The translations under genes were made by a program, and so were the position numbers. Below are positions 9,878 through 19,763 of a stretch of DNA of 29,558 nt, piece after piece; position 1 is the stretch's first letter; each line of letters begins with the position of its first letter. The notes below the pieces were generated by a model that saw only the letters and a list, made by a program, of their open reading frames with translations, searched no databases and was not told the DNA's origin. The stretch is taken from NCBI GenBank assembly GCA_051453625.1, contig JBOZIK010000001.1, forward strand, positions 26,127,647 through 26,157,204. Reading direction: 5' to 3'. This DNA is from Welwitschia mirabilis (Eukaryota; Gnetophyta; Gnetopsida; Welwitschiales).

Positions 9878-10680
9878 TTAATTTTTCTTAAAAAGTTGGA
9901 CTTTATTATACTCAAAAGGTTTTATTTCTTTTTCATTCTTAAGTTGTTCATTATAAAGCATATGCTTATTTGTTTTCATCTCTCTTTTTTTAAGTGGGTG
10001 ATGTTGTAAAAGTAAAGTGGATTTGATTTTATTTTCAATGTTCAAATAATCATCACCCAAATCCTTCTCAGTTGTATCAAAGACTCTAATGGTAAATGTT
10101 CTATTGCTATAATGACATTTCATTATTCCTGCTCTTGTATTAATAATGCAATAGGCTATTGCACAAAAGGCTCTACCTTGAAGTAAAGGATATCCTACGT
10201 TATGTTCAACTTCTATGATAATCACATCAATGGAGTATTAAGTCTTCTCAATTTGTATTGCCAAATTTTTAATGATGCCTAACGTTTTCCTAACTAATGT
10301 ATCTGCTAATTCTAAGACAATCAACGTAAGCTCTATTCTATCCTCCAAACCAAGTCTCTTATAAATATGAAGTGGCATAACATTAACACTCATTCCAATG
10401 TCAATCAAAGCTTTCCTTATCTTTGTTTTTTCTGTATAGTAACATTCATTATTGNNNNNNNNNNNNNNNNNNNNNNNNNNNNNNNNNNNNNNNNNNNNNN
10501 NNNNNNNNNNNNNNNNNNNNNNNNNNNNNNNNNNNNNNNNNNNNNNNNNNNNNNATTAACACTCATTCCAATGTCAATCAAATCTTTCCTTATCTTTGTT
10601 TTTTCTGTATAGTAACATTCATTATTGCTGCTCTTGGATCTTTAAATTTGGGTAATTTTTGTAACACTAAATTTATGAGG
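9878..10680 (-). pseudogene. gypsy aspartic protease, broken
   Basis: The minus strand downstream of gag reads LPKFKDP and then, beyond the gap, KALIDIGMSVNVMPLHIYKR. This is the Athila protease core, with Asp-Ile-Gly at the catalytic triad position (relatives have Asp-Leu-Gly-Ala-Ser). It continues LGLEDRIELTLIVLELADT and ends with VDVIIIEVE-type strands and PLLQGRAF, matching the Leu-Gly-Arg-Pro-Phe motif of the family. One stop (10238-10240) interrupts this frame, which then stays open to 9878 as a Lys-rich tail. A 100-base gap at 10455-10554 splits the domain and its flanks are duplicated, so frame continuity there cannot be judged. The protease would cleave Gag. Confidence 0.8.
10380..10627. 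repeat. duplicated contig ends around a 100-base gap
   Basis: Bases 10382-10454 and 10555-10627 are the same about 73-bp sequence with a single difference (aaagcttt against aaatcttt). They flank exactly 100 N. This is what two overlapping contig ends look like when joined without merging; the real sequence most likely has one copy and no gap. Confidence 0.8.
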
Positions 10681-10832
10681 GACTAGACAATAAACACCTT
10701 ACTAGGGATGACTTATTTTTGTTTTTTTCTGATTAAGTCTTTTTATAGTTTTAAGTACCTCGGATTTTCTTGTAAAACTTTCCAAAAAGGTAAGTTTATT
10801 CTTACATTTTTCATCAAGGCTTTTAAATGATC

Positions 10833-11496
10833 NNNNNNNNNNNNNNNNNNNNNNNNNNNNNNNNNNNNNNNNNNNNNNNNNNNNNNNNNNNNNNNNNNNN
10901 NNNNNNNNNNNNNNNNNNNNNNNNNNNNNNNNNNNNNNNNNNNNNNNNNNNNNNNNNNNNNNNNNNNNNNNNNNNNNNNNNNNNNNNNNNNNNNNNNNNN
11001 NNNNNNNNNNNNNNNNNNNNNNNNNNNNNNNNNNNNNNNNNNNNNNNNNNNNNNNNNNNNNNNNNNNNNNNNNNNNNNNNNNNNNNNNNNNNNNNNNNNN
11101 NNNNNNNNNNNNNNNNNNNNNNNNNNNNNNNNNNNNNNNNNNNNNNNNNNNNNNNNNNNNNNNNNNNNNNNNNNNNNNNNNNNNNNNNNNNNNNNNNNNN
11201 NNNNNNNNNNNNNNNNNNNNNNNNNNNNNNNNNNNNNNNNNNNNNNNNNNNNNNNNNNNNNNNNNNNNNNNNNNNNNNNNNNNNNNNNNNNNNNNNNNNN
11301 NNNNNNNNNNNNNNNNNNNNNNNNNNNNNNNNNNNNNNNNNNNNNNNNNNNNNNNNNNNNNNNNNNNNNNNNNNNNNNNNNNNNNNNNNNNNNNNNNNNN
11401 NNNNNNNNNNNNNNNNNNNNNNNNNNNNNNNNNNNNNNNNNNNNNNNNNNNNNNNNNNNNNNNNNNNNNNNNNNNNNNNNNNNNNNNNNNNNNNNN
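10833..11496. other. assembly gap (664 N)
   Basis: Unsequenced stretch within the C-terminal half of gypsy gag. Recognisable Athila sequence lies on both sides in the same orientation. Confidence 0.99.
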
Positions 11497-11937
11497 GTCC
11501 TCTTTCTCTTCTTCTTCATCATTTTTATTTTGGGAGGTGGAAGGTTCATTTAGAGGAGGGTTTGTTTCTTGTCCACTTCTTGGCACAACCTTACAATCTT
11601 TTCTTAGTTCATTTGGATTTGGTAAAGGTTGTATTGCTAAAGTACTTTGGGGTCTTTGATTTGTTAAAATTGTTTGTTGAAAGATGTTTGCCATGTTCTC
11701 TATGTTAACATTTATTTTTCTAAGTTCATCCATAAGATTTGTGAGTTGATCATTTAGATATTGAAAGTTTGATAGACTTAGCAGGCAGTTTGTATTTTCA
11801 AATCGGTTTCTAAAAGGTTGAAAATTATTTTGAAAATGAATGTTTAACCTTGATTGTGCTTAATGGAAGTTTTGATTTTGTTAGTTAAAAGTACAAACTT
11901 CTTCTCATATTCTTTCTTTATATGTTACCAAAAGAGG

Positions 11938-11979
11938 ACAGTTTTTAGTGATATGGTAATTATCTTCACATAAGTCATA
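11938..11979 (-). other. zinc knuckle of gypsy Gag with first Cys lost
   Basis: The minus strand encodes YDLCEDNYHITKNC. The second Cys, the His and the last Cys of a CCHC knuckle are present with Athila-like spacing (C-x2-C-x4-H-x4-C). The first position is Tyr (TAT), which one G-to-A change from a Cys TGT codon would explain. The knuckle would bind packaged RNA. Confidence 0.65.
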
Positions 11980-13070
11980 AGTTTTTATAACATTTCTTTT
12001 AGTCGCAGTTTTAGCATCTAGGATTATTTTTGTATACTTTTTGAAGGTGATTGTAAAATCTTTTATATAATTTGTAGGGTTGTCTTATACCTATTTTTAT
12101 TGCTTCACCTATTTTAAGTCCTTGATGAGTTGGCCTACCATTTAATTTTCTTTAGGTATTAACCAAGTTTTACTAACCTCCACAAGTTCTTTTAGCTTTG
12201 TCCAGGCATCTTCTAAATTAAAGTTCATGAGGTTTTCATCACAAGAGAAATGTATAAGTTGTTTTGTGTGGGGAGTCAATCCACTATAAAAATGATCTAG
12301 TTGTTCTACTCTTAAAAAGGCATGTACTAGATTAGAGTGGACTACTATAGAGAAATATCCATAAGTACAGGCATAATCTTCATTTGGTTTTTATTGGAAA
12401 TTTGTTACCTCTTTTTTTTTTTCTTATAATTTCTTTACTCAGGAATCTCTTTACAAAGGTTTCTCGAACTTGATCCCATGTTTTTAGGCATTTGCGGGGT
12501 ATAGTTTTTAGCCAAAGTTTTACCCTACCCTTTAATGTCATGGGAAAGATTACCATATATGTTTTATCTTTTTTTCTTCTTCCCATTTCCTGAGGTAAGG
12601 ATAAGTTGTTCAATATCTCCAATGTATTGAAAGAATCCTCATTGTCTTCTCCACTAAAAGTTGGGTAGCCATGTAAATTTTTAAGCTCGATATCATTTCT
12701 TAGACGTAGATCAAAAGGTATTTGAATTTCTCTTTTCTTATTGTCTAACAATTCCATAAGGGTAAGGTTTGCATTAGGGGTAGAAGATCCTATGACTTGT
12801 TTTTGTTTACGGAAGGCACTTGACATTGTAGATTGGTTTTCTTCTTCTATAGGTTTTTCATTAATAAAATCTGATTCACAAAAAATAAATTCAGGAGGAG
12901 GTTTGAGTGCATTTGGAGATTGCTCTTCTAATTCGTTTTCTATTTCCACTAACCTTTTTTGATGTTTGTTTCTATTAACTGCTTTTCTATGAGATATTTC
13001 TTCTCTAAGTTGACCATATCACAGCATCCTATAAATAACAAACAACAGAAAATAGATTAAAAATAATGAA

Positions 13071-13400
13071 CCATCATCCTGTTTGTCATGAGGATGATAG
13101 AAAAGACGATGCACATAGAAATAGAAAAGTAGAAATAGAACTAAAACTAAAACAGAAAGCAAAAAATACAAAAAAAATGCATGTCATCCACTTGGTCATC
13201 CAGACATCACAGAAGATGATAGAAACTAATTTATTTTAGAAAAATTGCAATCCAAAAATAAAACCAAAGAAAAAAATAATACACTGTCATCCTAACTATC
13301 GTGGGACGATAGAGGCAACAACCACATTGTTTTACAGAAAACTAAAACTAAAAAACTGAAACTGAAAAATAGCACATAGAAAACCTATAGATCCTAATAA
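13071..13400. repeat. hairpin repeats, 5' leader (three units)
   Basis: Three units start near 13071, 13181 and 13286, spaced 105-111 bp. In the first, ATCATCCT (13073-13080) pairs perfectly with AGGATGAT (13091-13098). In the third, CTATCGT (13296-13302) pairs with ACGATAG (13306-13312) over a 3-base loop. The second shows only a weak TCATC/GATGA pair. A-rich spacers separate them. They lie in the untranslated leader between the primer-binding site and gag. Confidence 0.7.
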
Positions 13401-13484
13401 AATAAACGTTACTATAGACAAATAACAGAACTGAGGTCCGATATACTTAACTGAATGATGATAATCCTTGTACTCCTCAATAGA

Positions 13485-13504
13485 CTTCTCGAGTAATGGT
13501 GCCA
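13485..13504 (-). other. gypsy primer-binding site (tRNA-Asp type, degenerate)
   Basis: The minus strand reads TGGCACCATTACTCGAGAAG. It follows the Athila/Tat site TGGCGCCGTTGCCGGGGA with several G-to-A or C-to-T differences. Three bases separate it from CCACAACA, a typical LTR end. It therefore places the 5' LTR inner boundary at 13508, not at 13755 where similarity to the other LTR begins. Confidence 0.7.
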
Positions 13505-13507
13505 ATT

Positions 13508-14597
13508 TGTTGTGGTGTGTATTTGTGCAAGCTTTTATGTTTAAAAAGATAATGTCATTAATAATCAAAATAGATATTTTGCACAATACATCATACTAGT
13601 ATAATGGGAGTTAACTCAAAATGTCATATCCACATTGAAGTCTATGAGTATGAGACTTAGGTTACTTCGCAAATGAACTAGAAACCAAAATAAATAACAA
13701 ATGCAAGAAAAATGAAGATACAATGCAAGATGCAAAGTGCAATCTAAACTAACATGCAATGCAAAAATATCCCTACCTCTACTTGCTTTTAGCCTTAACA
13801 AAGGCTGTCCTTGATAATCTATATCACCTAAGAAATTGTCACTAGATCAAGGGAAACATTAGACTATAAGAGTCATAAGAAAATTTAACATGCAAACATC
13901 AAAATAAAACTAAGATTTATATTAAAAGAGTAACAAGTATCTCGATTACAAAATAGTTGGATCTCAATGGAAGATACATATCCTTCCACCAAGTGCACGT
14001 ATTTCTACAATGCTCAAGATAGATCNNNNNNNNNNGATCTCCCATCCTTCACTCTCCTGTCATGAGAATATGCAATGCATCGAAGATGAGAAGGAGAGTT
14101 GAGGGGAATCTTATTTATAAGAAAATACAGCAGAAAAGAATAAATGGTAGGTGTGATTAGGCGCAGTCATATATGACTTAAAAATAGACAAAATGGTTAA
14201 GGGAATCTGTTCGAGTCAGTTAAATAACAGTGTCATTTGGGCTGTCATTTGGACTACTATGGGGATGAAAATACATTATAAAATATTCTCGAAATGATAA
14301 CTCAACAGTCCACATTAGCAGTCCTCATCCTACCTGTTGTGGGGATAACAAAGGGGACGATGAACTTCTTTGATTATTTTCTTAAGGAGAAACATAGCAT
14401 TTTTGTCATGCATTCTTTTTAAAAGCTTTGTTCATCAGAAAGTGCCTTTAATGCATCAAATTTGGATAAGAATCGCACTTTTAAGAGATTTCTTCTTGTA
14501 TCTCCAAAATCCTCAAAATTCCACCTAAACCTATATATAAGTCCTACAAAAGAACTCATAAAACCCCATTAAATAACTGTAAATTAGTAGCGCAACA
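13508..14597 (-). repeat. gypsy 5' LTR (1090 bp by primer-site boundary)
   Basis: On the plus strand it starts TGTTGTGG at 13508 and ends GCGCAACA at 14597, so the termini form the usual TGTTG...CAACA inverted repeat. The part 13755-14597 matches the 3' LTR (6184-6999). The part 13508-13754 has no counterpart left of 6184. A 10-base gap at 14026-14035 lies between two copies of GATC. The other LTR has no extra bases there, so the gap is probably spurious. Confidence 0.75.
14112..14120 (-). promoter_or_regulatory. TATA box in gypsy 5' LTR
   Basis: The minus strand reads TTATAAATA, followed about 30 bases downstream by a pyrimidine-rich CTCAACTCTCC stretch that would suit a plant transcription start. 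It is conserved in the 3' LTR. Confidence 0.5.
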
Positions 14598-14602
14598 ATG
14601 AT
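14598..14602. other. target-site duplication, right copy (ATGAT)
   Basis: ATGAT directly follows the CA of the right LTR (14596-14597) and is identical to 6179-6183. A 5-bp duplication is the normal size for gypsy integration. Confidence 0.7.
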
Positions 14603-15497
14603 GAACTCAAATTAAAAGTAAATAGGATTTCATTATTCCTTAAGGTCATGACATGATACTAAAGCTACAAGGATTGGTTATTAAAAGATAGTATAAAATC
14701 AAAAAGAGTTTGAGGTAGAATTCAATATTATAAAGGTGATGAGGAGTTAATCCGATGATAATAGAAAGATATTGGAATGTTAAATCTAGTTTACAATTAA
14801 TTTCACATGTTATGGATAATCATGATTCTAATTATGTCTAAAATTTTATAACAATTACATGTTGAGTATAGTCTGTTTTAATTTTAAAGACCTACTAACA
14901 TAGAAAAGATAGATTATCAAATATGAAATGCATTAATGATTATAAAAATAAACATAGAGCCATGAAAACAAATGTTAATAATAATTAAAAACGTCATTGT
15001 TAAGAGCTTTAAGGTCTCATGCTCATATCCTGTAATGTATGGGTTGGCTTATTATTTATGTTCACATATTTAAGGCACTCTTATTTGAATAATTCAACAT
15101 CTTAGGTATAAATAATAGCAATATTTAGACATTTGGTATCTAGTTCTATGGCTAGTAATAATTATCCATGAGTTTTCACTTAATCAAAAGTGCACTCTAT
15201 TTTTTCATGAATTAACTTCCTTTTTTAAAAAAAAGAAAGGAAATAATAAAAAGAATTATATATAAATACCAACATCAAATACTAGTCTTCTACTACAATT
15301 AATTATGATCCATAACTATAATAATAAGATAAAGATACTAGATAAATACATCCTTAGCTTCCTATATTAAAGAACTAATACCTAGTTGGAAGGGCTTACA
15401 TGGCCATGATCCTTCTAAAATTAGAATTAAAAAATGATTTAATCATAAGATAAAATCAAGATAATTTAGGACATCCTCTTCACAAGAATGACATTAG
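14603..15497. other. AT-rich intergenic stretch, no gene seen
   Basis: Flanking DNA between the gypsy element and the tandem duplication. No coding frame, RNA gene or repeat was recognised. Confidence 0.6.
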
Positions 15498-15758
15498 CTT
15501 ATATAGTTATAAGATGTAGGCATATTTCCACCTAAGTATAAATGGTATAAAATAATATTTCCACTTAAGAAGAATAATGTATGCATTTATAGATATTCAA
15601 CAATTTTTATTTTCATATTATTGAGCTATTTAACATATAATTGTAATCCATAAGTTAATATGAAGTTATTTCCAAAGTTTAGCTCTAATTCCAATTTGTG
15701 ACTATAAAAATAAATTAAATTTNNNNNNNNNNAATTCCAAATCTTCCTAATGCTATTC

Positions 15759-15761
<3 letters not shown>

Positions 15762-15825
<64 letters not shown>
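15762..15825. repeat. compound microsatellite (AT)n(AG)n
   Basis: (TA)n at 15762-15808 is followed directly by (AG)n at 15809-15825. It is absent as a long tract from the duplicate copy. Confidence 0.95.
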
Positions 15826-16852
15826 CCTTGATTTTACCTATTTGTTTATTGATTTAAAGTAATATAAAATAGTATAATTATATTTTAAGCTTTAGGCCCT
15901 AATCTAATTTCATAGGTATAATGTAATAAATATCCATAGTGAGATGATAAAATAAATAAAATTAAGAAGTTAAAATATATAAATTTCATTTATTAACATG
16001 TATAATATGCAACATTATTTAAGAATACTACATGATTTATGAAGTACAACTATTTTAAAAATAAGCAAATCATTTAAAGATAAATTTGTAACCCATTTTA
16101 AAGATACCTGATTTAGATATTGATATCATTAGTTAGCATTTAACTTTTACAATTTAAAGATAAATATGTACATGGTTATACTTTAAGTATGCATAAGAAT
16201 CAGGAAAACAGAAAAAAGGATCAAATTTTAAGGAACAATAAAAAAGTATACGTGTGAGGCTACAAATGATAACATTCTTATCAAGTTTTAATATATAATT
16301 AGCAAAATAGGAAAAATGATTATCCTATATATAAATTTATTTTTTTGAATCTATATATGTTAAAATAAATAATTTTATTTTAAGAAATAATATACAGATA
16401 AGTTACATATTTGGGAAAAAGAGAGGGAAAAGAGAAAACAAAAAGGAAGACATTGTGTTGGATGCAAGATGTGCATGGATATAAGTGAAAAATAACATAT
16501 CATCTCAAATAATACATAAGATAAAGTACATTAACAAATGTAACTAACAAATAGCATAACATAACAAACATATTATAATATGTCTAAAGTAAATAAACTC
16601 TAGTGTAATATGTTAACAAAAATTAACTTTAACAATCATACAATATTTTTTTAAAGTATCAATATTTTAGTTATATAATGAAAATGCATAAATAGGTTAC
16701 ACTTGTTGAATTATAAGCGAAGTTATATGTGTGTAGTTAATTTTTAATTTTATTCTTTTGCTAAATATTCAAAATGATATGTAACATTACATCATTAGGA
16801 TACTAGATAAAAAAGGTACGCATATGTTTTAAAGGTATTTGTTAAGTAGAGT

Positions 16853-16906
16853 AAGAATTTCAGAGGTAGTTCGAAGTGAAAGAATTTCAGAGGTAGTTCG
16901 AAGTGA
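16853..16906. repeat. perfect 27-bp tandem repeat, two copies
   Basis: Units 16853-16879 and 16880-16906 are identical. The duplicate copy near 19880-19905 has only one diverged unit, so this doubling happened after the segmental duplication. Confidence 0.9.
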
Positions 16907-17348
16907 TCTAAGATTTTAGATAATTTTGGTAAATAATGATCTTCAAGTTTTTTTAGATCTTTGATATATTGCATTGACAACATGTAAGTATATTTTTACC
17001 ATCTTAGATCAATTTTTCACTAATTTGGATATCTTGATTGACTCAAATTTAAAACTAAGTTATGAAACCTTAATGATGAAAATTTTTAATCACTAGAGCT
17101 TTAATTTTTACACATGGAAACATTGTAATATCTGTGTTTAATGTCCAAAAGTGTATGAGGATTAAGTTTAATATCAAAAAAGTCTCATTAAAAATTTTCT
17201 ATTAGTTGGAAACCGTCCTTATATCAAAAAATAAGGGACAAGTGTAATCAAATTTAGGAGTTATGAAAATCACATGAATTCATTGCTCTCTTTAAAATGA
17301 TATGTTATCTTTTTTTATTTTCTTTTCTTTTTTTTTTTGTTTAGAAAG

Positions 17349-17490
17349 TATTAGCTAGTAGGTAGGTATGTATCACACAGATGCCCAATGGTGCTCAAGC
17401 CCATGTAATTCTTTCAAATTATGCACCCCTACCAATGTGAATGTTTGAATTCAAAATCCCAGGTTTACTATGTCCCAAACTTAACCATTA
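17349..17490. repeat. possible SINE-like fragment (uncertain)
   Basis: A moderately GC-rich stretch, present in both duplicate copies (again near 20320-20460), holds TAGCTAGTAGG and, about 95 bases on, TGTTTGAATTC. These loosely recall A-box and B-box sequences of tRNA-derived SINEs, and a T-rich run lies to its left in one copy. The box spacing is too wide and no target-site duplication was found, so the call is weak. Confidence 0.2.
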
Positions 17491-17889
17491 TGGTAATTGA
17501 TTTCGAATAATGTGCTATCTTTGTATTCAATAAACATGAGGACAAAATTCATGTTATTTTTAAATAGTTAATATTTTTTTTGGTAGATAAGGCCTCATAC
17601 TCATATAATGACCTTTCACCATGAAAGAAAAAATTGTATATAAGAAAATGTCTTATTGGTTTCAAATTGTAAACCCAAATATAGAAAGTTATAATTTTAA
17701 ATTTATGTAATAAATCATGGAATCCCTAGGTAGGATTATAAAACTAGATTATTTAGCAATGTATGAGATAGATGGTTGTAGCTAAAATCTACATTTATAA
17801 AAATATTTTAAAAATAAAAAATATAAATAATTAAAAGTAGAAAATCCTTATGGCATTTCTAAAAAATTAAGATTAAATTTAAAAATGTT

Positions 17890-19075
17890 CTTATATTGTT
17901 ATAAGGTGTAGACATATCACCACCTAAGTATAAATGGTATAAAATAATATCTCCATTTAAGAAGAATAGTGTATGCACTTAGAGATATTCAACATTTTTT
18001 ATTTTCATATTATTGAGCTATTTAACATATAATTATGATCCATAAGTTAATATGAAGTTATTTCCAAAGTTTAGCTCTAATTCCAATTTGTGACTATAAA
18101 AATAAATTAAATTTCTAAAGCATAATTCCAAATCTTCCTAATTCTATTCAACATCGTGTATATATATTTATATATATCTTGATTTTACCTATTTGTTAAT
18201 TCATTTAAAGTAATATAAAATAGTATAAATATATTTTAGACTTTAGGCCCTAACCTAATTTCATAGGCATAATGTAATAAATATCCAGAGTAAGATGATA
18301 AAATAAATAAAATTAAGAAGTTAAAATATATAAATTTCATGTATTAACATGTATAATATGCAATATTATTTAAGAGTACTACTTTATTTATGAAGTACAA
18401 CTATTTTAAAAATAATCAAATCAGTGAAAGATAACTTTGTAACCCACTTTAAAGATACTTCATTTAGATATTAATATCATTAGTTAGCATTTAATTTTTA
18501 CAATTTAAAGATAAATATGTGTAGGGTTATACTTTAAGTATGTATAAGAATCAGGAAGAAAAACATGAAAGGATTAAATTTTAAGGAAGAATAAAAAAAT
18601 ATAGATGTGAGACTATGGATGATAGCATTCTTTCAAGTTTTAATATATAATTACCAAAATAGGAAAAAATGATAATCCTATATATAATTTTACTTTTTTT
18701 TTAAATCTATATATGTTAAAATAAATAATTTTATTTTAAAAAATAACATCTAGAAAAGTTACATATTTGGGAAAAAGATAGGAAAAAGAGAAAACAAAAA
18801 GGAAGACATTGTATTAGATGCAAGATGTGCATGGATATAAGTGAAAAATAACATATCATATCAAACAATACACAAGACAAAGTACATTAACAAATGTAAC
18901 TAACAAATAGCATAACATAAAAAATGTATTATGATATGTCTAAAGTAAATAAACTCTAGTGTAATATGTTAACAAAAATTAACTTTAATAGTTATACAAT
19001 ATTTTTCTGAAGATTAATATTTTAGTTATATAATGGAAATGCATAAATAGGTTACAATTTTTGAATTATAATTAA

Positions 19076-19110
<35 letters not shown>

Positions 19111-19690
19111 NNNNNNNNNNNNNNNNNNNNNNNNNNNNNNNNNNNNNNNNNNNNNNNNNNNNNNNNNNNNNNNNNNNNNNNNNNNNNNNNNNNNNNNNNN
19201 NNNNNNNNNNNNNNNNNNNNNNNNNNNNNNNNNNNNNNNNNNNNNNNNNNNNNNNNNNNNNNNNNNNNNNNNNNNNNNNNNNNNNNNNNNNNNNNNNNNN
19301 NNNNNNNNNNNNNNNNNNNNNNNNNNNNNNNNNNNNNNNNNNNNNNNNNNNNNNNNNNNNNNNNNNNNNNNNNNNNNNNNNNNNNNNNNNNNNNNNNNNN
19401 NNNNNNNNNNNNNNNNNNNNNNNNNNNNNNNNNNNNNNNNNNNNNNNNNNNNNNNNNNNNNNNNNNNNNNNNNNNNNNNNNNNNNNNNNNNNNNNNNNNN
19501 NNNNNNNNNNNNNNNNNNNNNNNNNNNNNNNNNNNNNNNNNNNNNNNNNNNNNNNNNNNNNNNNNNNNNNNNNNNNNNNNNNNNNNNNNNNNNNNNNNNN
19601 NNNNNNNNNNNNNNNNNNNNNNNNNNNNNNNNNNNNNNNNNNNNNNNNNNNNNNNNNNNNNNNNNNNNNNNNNNNNNNNNNNNNNNNNNN

Positions 19691-19763
<73 letters not shown>

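Larger units (their letters stand above)
10702..13017 (-). pseudogene. Athila-like Gag, frameshifted and interrupted
   Basis: Gag forms the particle that packages element RNA. The frame is open from about 13017 (after a TGA); no convincing ATG was found, so the start is unclear. The N-terminal part to 12380 contains LKNLHGYPTFSGEDNEDSF and GRVKLWLKTIPRKCLKTWDQ, the retrotransposon gag domain. A run of T at 12411-12423 (A on the coding strand) marks a frameshift. The frame resumes with LDHFYSGLTPHTKQLIHFSC and LEDAWTKLKELVE (about 12190-12310). A damaged zinc knuckle follows at 11938-11979, then a proline-rich tail with RPQSTLAIQPLPNP and acidic residues up to a 664-base gap (10833-11496). After the gap DHLKALMKNVRINLPFWKVL appears, which in Athila lies just before the protease. 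At least six stops, several at likely Gln or Trp positions, show it is dead. Confidence 0.82.
6184..14597 (-). mobile_element. Athila-like Ty3/gypsy element, gag-protease only, non-autonomous
   Basis: Two direct repeats bound this element: 6184-6999 and 13755-14597 align along their whole length, by eye roughly 80-90% identical in different stretches. Perfect ATGAT target-site duplications flank it. Minus-strand order from the right: LTR, tRNA-Asp-type primer-binding site (13485-13504), leader with hairpin repeats, gag (13017 to about 10833), protease (to 9878), 3' untranslated region with hairpin repeats, polypurine tract (7000-7010), LTR. Gag and protease residues match the Athila lineage. 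Between the protease end and the 3' LTR lie about 2.9 kb, of which 861 and 184 bases are gaps. The roughly 3 kb that reverse transcriptase, RNase H and integrase need cannot fit, provided the gap sizes are right. LTR divergence indicates an old insertion. Confidence 0.85.
15498..17889. repeat. tandem segmental duplication, left copy (about 2.39 kb)
   Basis: This non-coding segment begins cttatatagttataag and matches 17890-20860 in the same orientation along its whole length. Sampled stretches differ at about 4-10% of positions plus small indels. It joins directly to the second copy at 17889/17890. Private features are an (AT)n(AG)n tract, a perfect 27-bp tandem repeat (16853-16906), a T-rich insertion of about 37 bp near 17309-17345, and a 10-base gap (15723-15732) where the other copy has 9 ordinary bases. 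Confidence 0.88.

Noticed and set aside
12741-12962. Plus-strand 73-codon open frame
   Set aside because: It is the antisense shadow of the gypsy Gag reading frame.
13071-13400. CRISPR-like array (spaced repeats with hairpins)
   Set aside because: Only three diverged units of variable length inside a plant retrotransposon leader; no conserved direct repeat, no spacers of fixed size, no cas genes.
13755-13755. Placing the 5' LTR inner boundary at 13755, where similarity to the 3' LTR begins
   Set aside because: No primer-binding site follows it on the minus strand, while a good tRNA-Asp-type site sits at 13485-13504. The point is kept open as a finding because the target-site duplication favours the shorter end for the other LTR.
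16795-16983. Minus-strand open frame with a repeated HFELPLKF motif
   Set aside because: The motif comes from the perfect 27-bp DNA tandem repeat. The duplicate copy of the region does not keep the frame.
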